Numbered from the stretch's first letter, positions 20,255 to 32,091 are shown. The stretch is 64,000 nt of DNA from Azorinus chamasolen (GCA_963576725.1 OY755237.1:54039805-54103804), one strand, 5' to 3'. Numbers and translations: made by a program. The notes: a model not told the origin generated them from the sequence alone.

Positions 20255-21790
20255 TGCTGGGGAATTATGTCTCCCCCCATATTTATATGGGGGAGACATA
20301 TTGTTTTCGTGAGAGTTGTCTGTCTGTCCGTCCGTCTGTCCGTCTGTCCGTCTGTCCGCACTCACCAATGGGTAGTTGTGTGACTTTTTCTAACTAGTCG
20401 CACAAGTAAAATCATTAACCTGGCCATCTCTTGTGACATTAACCTGGCCATTTCTTGTGACATTAACCTGGCCAGTTGTGGGACATAGGGTTAGGGTTAG
20501 GGTTAGCTTCCAGATCATTCTTTTCCAAAGTTAGAGCCAAAAATAGTTTTTCTTGTGGGACTAGTCCCACAAGAAAAGATCAAAGGAAAAAGTCACACAA
20601 CTACCGTCTGTCACACTTTTTGTCCGGACGATAACTTCAATATGCCTGATGCCAGTTGATTGAAACTTCATATATGGAAAGAGCATAATGAGAGGAAGTG
20701 TCATGCACAAGGTCCATAACTCTGGCTTCACTAATAATGGAGTTATTGCCCTTTGTAAAAAAAAAATCACACTTTTTTGTCCGGACGATAACTCCTATAT
20801 GGCTCATGCCATTGGATTGAAACTTCATATATGGAAAGATCATGACGAGAGGAAGTGTCATGCACAAGGTCCATAACTCTGGCTTCACTAATATTGGAGT
20901 TATTGCCCTTTGTAAAAAATATCATAATTTTTTGTCCGGACAATAACTTCAATATGCCTGATGCCAGTTGATTGAAACTTCATATATGGAAAGAGCATAA
21001 TGAGAGGAAGTGTCATGCAGAAGGTACATAACTCTGGCTTCACTAATATAGGAGTTATTGCCCTTTGTAAAAACAATCACACTTTTTTGTCCGGAAGATA
21101 ACTTCTATATGGCTCATGCCATTGGATTGAAACTTCATATATGGAAAGATCATGACGAGAGGAAGTGTCATGCACAAGGTCCATAACTCTGGTTTCACTA
21201 ATATTGGAGTTATTGCCCTTTTGAAAAAAAAAATCACATTTTTTTGTCCGGATGATTACTCCTATGTGACACATGGAACGATCATGATAAGAGAAAGTGT
21301 CATGCATTAGATCCTTAACTCGAGCTTCAATAAATTTAGAGTTATTGCCCCTTGTACATTTGTTTAATTCTTTCTTGTCCGGACGATAACTCCTACATGG
21401 CTCTTGCCATCGTATTGAAACTTCATACATGGAAAGAGCATGATGAGAGAAAGTGTCATGAACAAGGGCCATAATTCTGGCTTCAATACTTTTGGAGTTA
21501 TTGCCCTTTGTTACATTTTTTGGCCGATCAATAACTCCTGTTCGACTGATGCTATTGGAATGACATTTTCTTTTTGGAAAGAGCATGATGAAAGTAAGTG
21601 TCATGCACAAGGGCAATGCATCTGGTATCAGTAATTTTGGAGGTATTAGCTGTTATCATTTTCTTCTTGAAAAATGTAGTGTGGAAAGCGCATAATGAGG
21701 GGAAGTATCATTCATCAAGACCATAACATTTTTAGTGATTTCCCTTTACATATTGTTTTTATTAGAGGGGAGACATCCGTTTTTTTGACA
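20255..21790. repeat. 'gtctcccc' element with ~150-bp tandem units (7 copies)
   Basis: Head tatgtctccccccatattta and tail agaggggagacatccg form short inverted ends. Inside, tgtccggacgataactyc recurs at about 20631, 20779, 20933, 21088, 21245, 21376 and 21521. A 179-codon minus-strand ORF across the array is repeat sequence. Confidence 0.8.
20486..20507. repeat. short telomere-like (TTAGGG)n
   Basis: About three and a half units of agggtt in the head of the array element. Confidence 0.85.
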
Positions 21791-21918
21791 AAAACCTCTA
21801 GTTGGCATTGCATCAGGATCTTGCTTGACATTCTGGAAAATTTTTTATAAGAAATAAAAGAAATTTATTTTCAAAATTTGTAACAGAGCAAAGGTTTTGC
21901 AGACAGATATTATTTAAG

Positions 21919-22147
21919 TTAACCCTTTCCTCCATAAATACGCCTTTCTACGCCTCTGTAAAAATCACCTGTTGAAACCATTGTGATAATTAGAGCATTT
22001 GCTCTTATAGGAGCAAATGCTCTATTTATCACAATGGTTTCAAACTACAAAATTTAAAAATTTTCCTTTTCTCTAGTTAATGCTCCTTTTCGGTAGATTT
22101 GTTCAAAGTGGTTGGGTCTAAAAATAGCCTATGGAGGAATGGGTTAT
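21919..22147 (+). mobile_element. family B MITE
   Basis: TTAA at 21919-21922; palindrome apex gctcttataggagc; right flank to cctatggaggaatgggttat. Confidence 0.88.
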
Positions 22148-22359
22148 GCATATAATATCAACACTGATTCGCCACTCCACTTCGAATTTGAACTTTGAAA
22201 TTGAATTTAGTGATAGTTACTAGTTTGTCTTGTTGAGTTTTAGACAGATTGTGTTTACTCAGGACAGTATGAAATAAAACTTTTGCAAGCAAAAACACTC
22301 AGAATGCATGCTTTTATTTCAATTTCATCTGTTCATATGTTTGCCTACGTTTTCTGTAA

Positions 22360-22578
22360 ATCCTTTACCTGTTCAGTATTCATGAAAGAAATAATGACAC
22401 CATGAATATTTATTAGCTGAATTTTCATAATATAAAATTTCCAAGCAAATTTTTTGCTTTGACAAAAATTGTAGAATCAAAATCTATATGATGTCATAAG
22501 CAAACAAAGCAGAACTGAACTGGGTCTACTCTGTTTTCAAATGCATGAACAAGCATTCATATGAAGGGAAGGATTAAA
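22360..22578 (+). mobile_element. family A MITE, core reduced
   Basis: AT flank complete, gtagaatcaaaatctatatg, then only the outer parts of the core (gcaaacaaagcagaactgaa), ending gaagggaaggattaa. Confidence 0.7.
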
Positions 22579-22679
22579 TTTAAGGAGTAAAGGCACATTG
22601 ACATTCATTTGTCCTTGTTTTAATGAAAATACCATAAAAGGAATTGTTTAACATAATTATCTATGGTATACTTTTAACT

Positions 22680-22891
22680 TTAACCCTTTCCTCCATAGAC
22701 TATTTTTAGACCCAACCTCTTTGAATGAATCGACCCAAAAGGAGCATTTACCAGAGAAATGTAAAATTTTATAATTTTGTAGTTTGAAACCATTGTGACC
22801 TATAGGAGCAAATGCTCTATTTATCACAGTGGTTTCAAGAAGTGGTTATTACAGAGGTGTAGAAAGGCGTATTTGCGGAGGAAAGGGTCAA
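22680..22891 (-). mobile_element. family B MITE, left palindrome arm lost
   Basis: TTAA at 22680; gaaaccattgtgacctataggagca shows one arm collapsed; ends gaggaaagggtcaa. Confidence 0.8.
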
Positions 22892-23088
22892 CTCTTTCTT
22901 TCATTTAAACAGTCACCATGGTCACATGAATTTTTTACCTAGGCAGAAACTAAAGAATCAGATCTATATTATTCCATAAGCAAACAGAGCAGACCCGGAT
23001 CAGATGGCTCCTATAGGGGCCATCAGCTGATTGGTCTTCTCTGTTTGTAAAGGCATGAACAGGGGTTTATATGAAGGAAAAGGTTAAC
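22888..23088 (+). mobile_element. family A MITE, left flank shortened
   Basis: Directly abuts the B copy; ccatggtcacatgaattt, core apex gctcctataggggc, end gaaggaaaaggttaa. Confidence 0.7.
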
Positions 23089-23260
23089 CTAACCCAAAGT
23101 TTTTCAGTTCAAAGCAAATGAGTTGAAATTCAAGGTAAACAATCTGACAGTAACAATTTTTCATCGTCCATATTTGGTAATAACTATTTTGTCCAAGAAT
23201 ATTCAGTACAAATTGAAATTAGGAATAAACATAGAACAGGGAAAGGGTTAAATATTAAAC

Positions 23261-23475
23261 CCATTCCCTGAATCATCATTTATATGTGAATTGGTCTCAT
23301 CATGAATTTTCATGAATTTTATTTCCATAATGTAAAATTTCAGATCTTTATCATTCCATAAGCAAACAAGAGTAGACCCTGATGAGGTATCTCCTACAGG
23401 AGCTGTCCTATCTGGGTCTACTATGTTGTCTCAGGTGTTGAAAGTCGTTATGTGTCAGTGAGAGAAAGGGTTTTA
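23261..23475 (+). mobile_element. family A MITE
   Basis: ttaaacccattccctgaatc, core gtagaccctgatgaggtatc with apex ctcctacaggag, end gagaaagggtttt. An A2-type remnant (aacagggaaagggttaa) lies just before it. Confidence 0.65.
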
Positions 23476-23679
23476 AAAAGTGTTTCGTATTTTGTATGAC
23501 ATGTGGGGTTTGTCTCAGTAGAAATTCCTCCTCTTGTACCCTCTCTCTATCAACTATATCCCCACACAACTGAGTAGAACATAGGTCACTGGTGGTATAA
23601 AGTAGCAAATCCATACTGTCATATATTTAGTCATTTTGTTTCAGATTACCTGCAGTTGTTACAGCTTTAGAAGCAAATT

Positions 23680-24220
23680 TTTGATACAGTTAAAGGCAAT
23701 TTAGAAATACAAGTAATACATGTCAAAATAAAAGGCAGTTTTGAAAATAAAACATGCCACAATAAAAGATCATTTCAGAAATAGAACATGTACCAATAAA
23801 AGATAATTTTGGAAATACATGTAGGTCAAAATGAAAGATTATTTCACATAATAAAACGTGCCACAGTAAAAGATTATTTCAGAAATAGAACATGACTTTT
23901 TGTACCAATAAAAGATAATTTTTGAAATAGGTCAAAATGAAAGATTTTACATATATAATAGAACATGTCACAATGAAAAGATTATTTCTGAAAGAGGACA
24001 TGTCACAATAAAAGACAATTTCAGATATAGAACATTCCACCATAAAATATTTCAGAAATAGATCATGTGACACACAATAAAATATGATTTCAGACATAGA
24101 AGATGTCAAATAATAAAATGATATAAGTTCACTGTAATAGGACATGTCATCACGCAAGATTCGAACATTGAGTAGTAAAAAATTATTTCTACATGTTACA
24201 ATAAAATATTGTGACATATA
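23680..24220. repeat. degenerate ~40-60-bp tandem array
   Basis: Variations on acatgtcacaataaaagata atttcagaaatag repeat about ten times with indels. A minus-strand ORF of 124 codons here is repeat-driven. Confidence 0.75.
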
Positions 24221-24726
24221 AATATTTGACAAAAAGAGCTTCAAAATTGTCATAAAAAGCTTAAAAAGAGCTATATCATTTTTATGTAAGTTCTTTATTA
24301 AGTATGATTTTTACATTTTTAAACGTCTTTTAGTTATTAAATGGAAAGTTAATGCACTAACTCGTTGTCAAAAAATAAGAATGAAGCATCGTTTTGAACA
24401 TGCATACAACTTTAGGCTAGACAAATCTTGCCAGTCCATCCAATGTCGATGAAATTATTTTTCAGGTACGCCATGTCTTAGTTGTAATCATGCAGTTGTA
24501 TCTTTGATATAATACAACAGTCATGACATTTATTTGCTTGTCTGTTTGTGGAGAAAAGAGATAGAGGCATTTCCATAGCCTTTGTATTATCATGACAGTA
24601 TTTTTCATTGGTGTGCAGAAATCAACTCTTTGCACCCTAAGTAATTGTCAGTAAATGCTGTCTTGTGTACAAATTCTTAACCTTTAACCCTTTCAACCCT
24701 GAGTTATGAGAGTAGAATAGCCCACA

Positions 24727-24900
24727 TTAACCCTTTCCTCCATAGGCTATTTTTAGACCCAACCTCTTTGAAAGAATCTACCAAAAAGGAGCATTTACTA
24801 GAGAAAAGGAAAAAAATTGTAGTTTGAAATCATTGTGATAAATAGAGCATTCTGGTTATTACAGAGGCGTAGAAAGCGTATTTATGGAGGAAAGGGTTAA
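24727..24900 (-). mobile_element. family B MITE lacking half the palindrome
   Basis: Perfect TTAA ends (24727-24730, 24897-24900), left flank intact, but after gataaatagagcatt it jumps to ctggttattacagaggcgta. Loss of a hairpin arm. Confidence 0.85.
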
Positions 24901-24944
24901 TGTCCACTCGGTATGCAAAGCTTAATCTTGCTAGAAGATTTTGA

Positions 24945-25020
24945 ATGGTAAATAGTGCAGACCATGATCAGAGAGCTCCTCTCAGAGTCCTCTGATCTGA
25001 GTCTACACTTTTGGAAGGAC
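24945..25020. repeat. family K palindrome
   Basis: taaatagtgcagaccatgat ... tcctctgatctgagtctaca, apex gctcctctcagag. Confidence 0.5.
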
Positions 25021-25254
25021 TATAATCCTGTCAAGCATATTGACGGAGTTCTGTCCCTTTGAAAAGATTAAAAGACTTACAGACAAGCATTTGCTTTAAA
25101 TTGTTATTGTTTTCCATTTTGTTCTTTAAAATGTGATACGATGTGGTACAGTACTCAGCACTCCATTGGCTTTACATGTATAAATTTTAAAGGGCACTTG
25201 CCAGGCTTTTATTCAGAAATAGTACATATATTGTTTATTGTAAACAGATGGTTT

Positions 25255-25480
25255 CCCAGCTTTTGATCATCATATGTTACAATCAGTTGCTGATTCAAAG
25301 CTTTTGGTCGTTATATGTTACAGACATTTGCTGTTGTCCAGCTTTTTGCCATTATATGTGACAAACAGTTGCCATTTCCCAGCTTTTAGTCATCATAAGT
25401 GACAAGCAATTATTGTTGTTTCCCAGCTTTTTGTTGCTGGTGTTTCATATAGCAAGCAGATGCTGTATCTCAGCTTTTGG
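25255..25480. repeat. degenerate ~60-bp tandem repeat, 4 copies
   Basis: cccagcttttggtcatcata tgttacaaacagttgctg-like units repeat four times. Confidence 0.6.
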
Positions 25481-25663
25481 TGGATATATACATTATGTAC
25501 ATGTACTCTTTCCATACATTCAAATGCCCTAAAGTTTATACCGAGATTTTCAGAATAGATCATAATGATGAATATAACAGTAGGGATCCTTATCTTAGGA
25601 GAGGATTTAACATAAGAATATGGATTTGAAACTGCTTCGTTCATGGTGCCTTTCTCATTACAG

Positions 25664-25890
25664 GGTTAAATGCTTTACTCCATAGATACACCTTTACAAA
25701 CATAGTAAACCTAAATCACATGGCTCCTGTAGGACAGCCATCTGACCAGGGTCTGCTCTGTTTGCTATGGAATATATGCTATATATTGCCAGAATTTCTG
25801 TGTTTATGTGCCGTTATAAAAAGTCAGCTTGTTTAAATATTCATGATGTCAGTACTTCTTACATAAATATTGATGGAGTAAAGGGGCTAA
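25664..25890 (-). mobile_element. family A MITE
   Basis: ttaaatgctttactccatag, core gctcctgtaggacagcc, AT flank, end gatggagtaaaggggctaa. Confidence 0.72.
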
Positions 25891-26116
25891 ACCCATGTAA
25901 AGTGCACTGCAAATATAAGATTGTCATGACAGCAACAGCATGTGAATGTATTTAAATCAATGCATACTAAAATGTAACACTTGAAAAGTTTGAAAGAAAT
26001 GTTAAAGGGATATAGTGAAATTAACAAGTTTTGCTTTTTCAAAATGTAATACTGTTTGTGATATAGTAACAACTTTGTAAACTGTGCGGTGTTTATTTTA
26101 ATTATGTGAACTTGTA

Positions 26117-26322
26117 CAGTAAAACCTCTCTAAACTGGAATTCTAGTTGAGAAGAATTTATATATACTTTTAGGCATTTGGCTGCTTAATGTAGGGTGAA
26201 AGTCATGCAGAAAACTCCTGTATGAGCTTTCTGCATGAATTTTTCCCAGCATTAAGCTGCCACCTGTCTCCAAGACTGTTATTTATATTAAATTGAATAC
26301 CCAGTTTCGAGAGGTTTTACCG
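26117..26322. mobile_element. family C MITE (TA target duplication)
   Basis: TA-CAGTAAAACCTCTCTAAAC start and cgagaggttttacCG-TA end; palindrome tgcttaatgtagggtgaaag / ttcccagcattaagctgcca. Confidence 0.85.
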
Positions 26323-26443
26323 TATATAATTGTTTGGTTTTTGGTTATCCATGTGTTATCAGTATGTTTTATTCTCATAATTGTTTTGTTACAGTGACTC
26401 TTATTGGTAATGTTTTGTGGTGTCATTGGCATATAACAGCATA

Positions 26444-26649
26444 CAGTAAAACCCTTTTTACAGCGACCATCCAAAATAAGTCTAATTCTAGGTTTTTAAA
26501 ACTGGTGGTAGCGTGATGCAGGATGAAAGTAATGCAGAAAGCTCCTCTAGGAGCTTTCTGCATTACTTTCATCCTGCATTAAGCAACTATCAGTTCTTAT
26601 AGATCTCCATGTGTATTAATTATGTGGTCACTATAAACAGACTGTACTG
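26444..26649. mobile_element. family C MITE
   Basis: TA-CAGTAAAACCCTTTTTACAG start, ends acagactgtactg-TA. Near-perfect core atgcaggatgaaagtaatgc ... gcattactttcatcctgcat, apex gctcctctaggagc. Confidence 0.85.
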
Positions 26650-26734
26650 TAACACCATACATGGTTCAAGCATAGGTTCTTAGAAAAACAAAAAGATTTT
26701 AAAATTTTAAGCTTACAATGGAGCTGTTTACAAA

Positions 26735-26805
26735 CTGTCAACAGTTTGTATTGAGATGAGATGGTTAATGTAACGCTGTGTCTCATCAGGAATCCATACT
26801 GTCTG
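26735..26805. repeat. J-type palindrome
   Basis: caacagtttgtattgagatg and gtctcatcaggaatccatac are rough inverses. Confidence 0.4.
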
Positions 26806-26899
26806 ACACTTAGAGCTTTGATTTTGATAGAACTGGAAGCAAATCGAATTTGCGAAACTTAGCAGATTGCATTTTCTGCAGATATTTTCCTGGTGTTGA

Positions 26900-27135
26900 T
26901 TTAGCCATGAATATTCATATAAGAAATAATGACATCATGAATATTAATTAGATCAATGTTTCTAGTAGCATATGAATAAGAGATGTTTTGGTCCTGACCA
27001 AAAATGTATGGTCAGATTTATTTTATTCCATTAGCAAACAGAGCATGACCCTGGTCATACAGCTCCTATAGGAGCTGTTTGATCTGAATCTACGCTGTCT
27101 GCAAAGGCATTTAAAAATGTATTTATGAAGTACAG
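26900..27135 (+). mobile_element. family A MITE, ends decayed
   Basis: agccatgaatattcatataa..., core apex gctcctataggagc; no clear TTAA. Confidence 0.65.
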
Positions 27136-27427
27136 GATGGTGCATTATAACTTTGAACTGTATTGAATTTCGTACAACTCATTTGTACTCTGCATAAAAT
27201 TAAGTTGTTTGCCTTTACAGAAATTACTGTTCTAACTGGGTTAATTTTGATATTCATTGGAAACCATATTTTATTTGAATTAATTCTTTTATAATTTGGC
27301 GATTTTTTATTTTACATTTGTGCCGGCTTTGCAGCTTGAACCTTGTTTTGATTTCTGTTTGTTGCTTTATTGACATTTTGTTTGATGCCCTCAAAGTGGC
27401 CATGTTTGTATGTTTTTGTGTTTACAG

Positions 27428-27595
27428 AGTGTGGCGCCCCCAGCCCCCGCACCCACAAAGGGAGATAAGAAATCTGCTCCCAACACTGCCGGGGTAAATT
27501 CCTCCCCCTCTAAGACAGCACAAACCCCGTCGCACATGTATAGCAGTGCGACTGCCTCCCCTGTAACTAACCCCCACCTGTATAATCAATTTGGT
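27428..27595 (+). CDS. ADGB: androglobin exon: Pro/Ser/Thr-rich insert (possible cassette)
   Basis: Acceptor gtgtttacag ends at 27427; the best donor is gtgagt at 27596 (an alternative gtgtga lies two bases earlier). The 168 bases are phase 0 on both sides and encode 56 residues starting SVAPPAPAPTKGDKKSAPNT, rich in Pro, Ser and Thr. The exon sits between two conserved blocks that are close together in other androglobins as I remember them, so it looks like a lineage-specific disordered insert. Skipping would leave the frame intact. Confidence 0.75.
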
Positions 27596-27599
27596 GTGA

Positions 27600-28550
27600 G
27601 TATTGTCTTTGCCTGTTTGCATTGTTTCCAGGGTCAAGGTCATTTTGCAAATTTCCATAGTAACATTGAAATTATATATGAATAAAATTTTATTAATATG
27701 ACTGGTACAAGAAACAAAATTTAAAGATTTTGAGCTAATACTACAAATATCTTGTTACATAATTATTATACTTCAAATCATTTTGAAATTTGGTATGTGA
27801 CTTGAATTTAAATGATGACCTTGACCCTACATTTTGAAAACTTAGTAAATGTCAAGTTTGTTTGAAATAATAGCAACCAAATATTTGGCAACTAGAACAC
27901 ATCAAAATATCCATGTTGATGTGTTTATGTTTCTGATACTTGGGCCTCACAATGGCAGTGTCTTTATATACATGTATAACCTTGACCTTTACTCAGTTTT
28001 TGCAAGCTTTAATAGTTTTGTCATGTATGTCAGAATCATAACTGGAATGGGAATAATGTATTTGTATTTTCCTCACATATTTATATAAGGAGGTAAAAGT
28101 CAAGAACATACTAAAATTAACACATTGAATTTGATTGTGGAAAATGACTGTCAATCTTTCAAAATCCTAAAAATGGAAAGTATACCCTTTCATGAAGGCT
28201 GGAATGTATCGTTACTGGACCTTTCATAGCATCAAGTTATTTGGTTATTTGAAGTAAAGGAACTATTGACATTGCTGAAATCCTCAAAGAAGTCAACAGC
28301 TTTTATAAATAGACATTTTAGCAGACTCACATGCAAATCTAAAAGGATTACAATTATGTTTTATGTGACCTGTATTTCCCTGAATTCTCTTAATTAACAT
28401 TAATTTCTGTACATGTTTATTATCTCAAAGTATTATATGGTTGAAGAAATAGATTGGATGTGACTGATATTTGATGTTTTCAAGTATATTTCCAGACTGA
28501 TCAGCTGACAGCAAATATTTGTAAATGTAACATTACCTCCCCTGCTTCTC
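27600..28550. other. intron sequence without recognised features
   Basis: No exon-like segment, palindrome or tandem repeat seen; ORFs here are short and composition-driven. Confidence 0.5.
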
Positions 28551-28556
28551 ATGTTA

Positions 28557-28760
28557 CAGTAAAACCTCTCTAAACCGGACATTAAATTTAGTATAAATAT
28601 TGGTCTTGGAGACAGGTGGCAGCTTAATGCAGGGTGAAAGTCGTGCAGAAAGCTCCTCTAGGAGTTTTATGCATGACTTTCACCCTGCATTAAGCAGCCA
28701 CCTGTCTAAAAGAATCTACATTTTTGTCTACTAGAATTCCGGGTAAGAGATGTTCTACTG
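28557..28760. mobile_element. family C MITE (TA target duplication)
   Basis: TA-CAGTAAAACCTCTCTAAAC to gatgttctactg-TA. Core ttaatgcagggtgaaagtcg / gactttcaccctgcattaag, apex gctcctctaggag. Confidence 0.88.
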
Positions 28761-28902
28761 TATTGGACTCAGAATGCTAAATTAATATAATCCAGTTTGG
28801 ACTGAAAAATGCTAAACTATTGTAACTACCAGTAAACTCTACTTGATGCTGAGTTACTTGGCATCTCATTTTGACCCTAAGTGTTTATAATTTTATATAG
28901 AT

Positions 28903-29077
28903 CAGAGCAATAGATAAAAGTGCATATTCAAATACTATAATCATCATTTCTACACCAAACCTTATGTTCTGAATAGTTCTAAAAAGTGGTCAGAACAAAG
29001 GGTTTGGTGAAGAAATAAAGAAGTTATTCTTAAAAAGGTTTTAATTTATTAATCTTATCTGGGACTCTGCATAGATT
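28903..29077. mobile_element. family D palindromic MITE
   Basis: tttctacaccaaaccttatg and agggtttggtgaagaaataa arms; central apex partly deleted; right end cttatctgggactctg. Confidence 0.7.
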
Positions 29078-29429
29078 ATCACTAACACTGCTGCAATCAT
29101 GCAAAGAGTCAAAGGTTTAAGAATATCAGTATATATATATAGTTTTTGTGCTAAGTCCTTGATTTTGTTTAGATGGAAAATGAAAGTGTTTATATTATCT
29201 TCTTCTTCTTCCCTTTAATGGCAAGATCAACTTTAATTATTGGACATAGAGAGGGAGAAATCCTTGTAAAGCATTCTGAGTCCTATAACAACCCACCCCT
29301 CCCTTTAAACCCTACAACCCTACCCATTGTCTTAAATTATATACCTTTGGAATATGGGCATTACTCATAGAAGGAACTTGTATATAAATAATATACTAAC
29401 TGTGCCAAATATTTTGGCAGATAAACTTA

Positions 29430-29505
29430 GGCAAAAAAATGAAGACCTTGACCTAGATCAAGCTGCTCCTGAAGGTGTAGTTTGATCAGAGTCTACACAG
29501 TTGCC
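29430..29505. repeat. family K palindrome
   Basis: accttgacctagatcaagct gctcctgaagg / agtttgatcagagtctacac. Confidence 0.5.
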
Positions 29506-29631
29506 TGGTCAGTTACTTTCATACAAAATTGCAAAAGCAGCTTTACAATGTGGTGTAAATGAAAGAGTAGGTGTCCTTAATGTTTTACTTCAAAGATACA
29601 CATTTTAACCCAAATCTCCCATATATGGTCA

Positions 29632-29702
29632 TAGGCAAATAGTGTAGACCAAGGTCATAGGGCCCCTGAAGGAATTTTTCTGATCTGGGTATGCACTAGT
29701 TG
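29632..29702. repeat. family K palindrome
   Basis: aggcaaatagtgtagaccaa ... tctgatctgggtatgcacta. Confidence 0.5.
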
Positions 29703-29787
29703 TTATACCAGTCAATACCAAAGGATGTCACCAGCATATATGCCTTATACAGGAACCCCTCGCATGAAAAATTGATCGGTTCCCAGC

Positions 29788-29968
29788 ACTCCAGATAAGA
29801 TGTGTAGATTTAAATATTTTCAAGTATAACTTTTTTATTTCTCCACCAAACTGTGTGTTGTGACCACTCTTTAGAATCGTCTCTTGGAGACCCTAAGAGT
29901 GGTCACAATATAGAGTTTGGTGGAGGAATGATGATTTTAGTATTTGAGTACAAACCATTTTCTGTAGC
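29788..29968. mobile_element. family D palindromic MITE
   Basis: ctccagataagatgtgtaga to ttttctgtagctctg; arms ctccaccaaactgtgtgttg / caatatagagtttggtggag; apex cgtctcttggaga. Confidence 0.78.
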
Positions 29969-30005
29969 TCTGGGTTCCAATTTTCAGTTTGAAAGAGATT
30001 ACCAT

Positions 30006-30206
30006 ACAGAGGAACCTGTCCTAAATGGCCATTCATTTATTGAACATAGACTTTTAAAATGCAGGTGGTTGCTTAATGCAGGACAAATGTAATGCAGAAA
30101 GCTCCTATAGGAGCTTTCTGCATTACTTTTGACCTGCATTAAGCAGTCACCTGCCTTACAGACCCATAATTAGAGCTTTTATGGCTGTTTAAGACAGGTT
30201 CTATTG
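30006..30206. mobile_element. family C MITE, diverged ends
   Basis: TA-CAGAGGAACCTGTCCTAAA to agacaggttctattg-TA. Core palindrome perfect near the apex gctcctataggagc. Confidence 0.85.
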
Positions 30207-30227
30207 TATATAATATGGGAGTGAAAA

Positions 30228-30442
30228 GGTTAATGGCTGTGCAATAGAGTAGAGCCAGATCAGATATCCTCAGTAGGAGCTGTCTTATAAGGGTCTACTC
30301 TGTTTGCTTTATAGAATAATAAAGATCTGACTCTACAGTTTCTGAAAATAATTAAAACATTTCCTTGTTCATTGGCCATTATAAAAATTCAGTTAATGAA
30401 TATTCAAAAAGTCATAATTTCTGGTATAAATAAAGGGTTAAA
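30228..30442 (-). mobile_element. family A MITE
   Basis: gttaatggctgtgcaataga start, core tatcctcagtaggagctgtc, AT flank, end aataaagggttaa. Confidence 0.7.
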
Positions 30443-30809
30443 TGAATATTGTAATCCCATTAGGCAGTGTTTGGATACCATTTACTTGATCCCTGCCCAT
30501 AGGACAAACAGGAAATATGCTGGCCATACTTGGGCATCTATAACTTAAAATATGTATCAGATACACCACAGTTCTTGATTAAAGTTTAATCTCCCCACCT
30601 CCCAACATATTTTCCTAGCTATCAAGCATTATTGGGTCTATTGTCAGTTGTATTTATTAGTAGTGTAGCTGTCTACAAACTGGAACATTCCTGTTTTGTC
30701 ATGTTCATTTGAAGACTCCATGCTTAAATCTCAATTCTGGCCACTTTGTTTCGTCTAGCATAATGTTCAACTTAGATCCTGGCCCTGTAGTTATAAAACT
30801 TTTGAGTTT

Positions 30810-31551
30810 TCTTCACACTTTACTCCATTTATATGCCTTTTAAACTCACCAGAGTACAAAGTGCTCAGGGTGAGCTTTTGTGATCGTCTGATGTTTGTCA
30901 TCCATCAGCATGCGTCGTGCTGTGTGCGTCGTCCGTCATCAACAATTTGAACCTTTAAAAATCATATCCTGAATCTACAGGCTTCTCAGCTTTCATCTTT
31001 GGCACATAACATCACCTGTATGTCCTCTACAAAAGTTATATAAATTATGTCCCTGGAGTCAAAATTGGCCTTGTTTTCTATAGAAACATATAGTGAAAAC
31101 TTTGAAAATCTTCTCCTGAAACTGGAAGGTTCTCAGCTTTCATATTTGGCACATAGCATCATGTTCAGGTCCTTTACAAAGTTATATAAATTATGCCCCT
31201 GGGGTCAAAATTTGTCCCACCCAAGGGGTGGCAAGTTTTCAACACAAACATATACATGTAGTGAGAACTTTAAAAAATTTCCTCCTCAGATGGTCTGATG
31301 AGCAATATCGAGGCCATCATGGCCCTCTTGTTATGCCTTTGTTAACAGAGCAGACCTGGGTCAGATGGCTCCTGAAGGAACCTTTTGGTCAGGGTCTTTC
31401 CTGTTTGCTTATAGTATAATATAGATCTGATTCTACAGTTCTGTCCATGGCCAAACTTTCCTAATTCTAATGCTATTATAAAATGATAGGTAATAGATAT
31501 GCATGGTTTCTTTAGTTCTTACAGAAATATTCATGAAGTAAAGACTATTAA
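30810..31551 (-). mobile_element. family A MITE split by an 'agctcacc' repeat
   Basis: ttcacactttactccattta tatgcctttt on the left; resumes tatgcctttgttaacagagc at about 31335 and ends gtaaagactattaa. The intervening 30840-31335 is a different repeat. Confidence 0.7.
30840..31335. repeat. 'agctcacctgag' repeat, short copy
   Basis: aaactcaccagagtacaaag tgctcagggtgagc head, tggcacataacatcacctgt twice inside, tail ggccatcatggccctcttgtt. Same family as 14003-17157 and 50697. Confidence 0.65.
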
Positions 31552-31752
31552 CCGGTTACTTCAGGAATATTCATGTAATTATATTGGCACAATAATATGA
31601 ACACTGGAAATTTTGGCGATGGCAAAAACTGTAGAATCATATCTATATTACCTCATGAGCAAACAGAGCAGACCCTGATCTGATGGCAGTCATTTGATCT
31701 GGATCTACTCTATTTGCAATATCATAGAAAGGCATATTTAGTAAAGGGTTAG
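31548..31752 (+). mobile_element. family A MITE
   Basis: Shares TTAA at 31548 with the preceding copy; core lacks the apex (gatctgatggcagtcatttg); end gtaaagggtta. Confidence 0.7.
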
Positions 31753-32091
31753 AAGATGCTGAAGAAACAGAACAAATAACAACATTGAAACAACAATATG
31801 TCTTGCAGATGACACATTCTTAGCTTGCAAAGAGTTAACAAACTATTTTACAATTGCTTTTAAAATTTGAGAATTCTGGTTTTGTTCCTTGCCCACAAGC
31901 ACAACTAAATGATTCTTTTAGTATAGATGGCTAGATATATTGTGAACTATGGTGTCAGTGGTCCTACAAGTTTAGAGTGTGTTGTGGTTGCTGTTAGTGG
32001 TGCTACAAATATTTGTACAAGTTGTAGAGGTCTAGGGGCTACAGTTTGAAATTTCACTTGATCATATGGCATCACCTGTCTAAACTCACTG

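Larger units (their letters stand above)
20215..21835. repeat. J-type palindromic repeat split by a tandem-array element
   Basis: gcaaatggtttggatccaga tgtgatgctgggg on the left and gcattgcatcaggatcttgc on the right look like the two halves of a J element separated by the insertion at 20255-21790. Confidence 0.4.

Noticed and set aside
20486..20507. Telomere or chromosome end
   Set aside because: Only about three and a half units, embedded in an interspersed element with intron on both sides.
21077..21616. 179-codon minus-strand ORF, the longest in the window
   Set aside because: It runs through the roughly 150-bp tandem units; the peptide repeats itself with each unit (VMDLVHDT... pattern) and has no domain.
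23879..24253. 124-codon minus-strand ORF
   Set aside because: Low-complexity, repeats the degenerate tandem unit, no domain or splice context.
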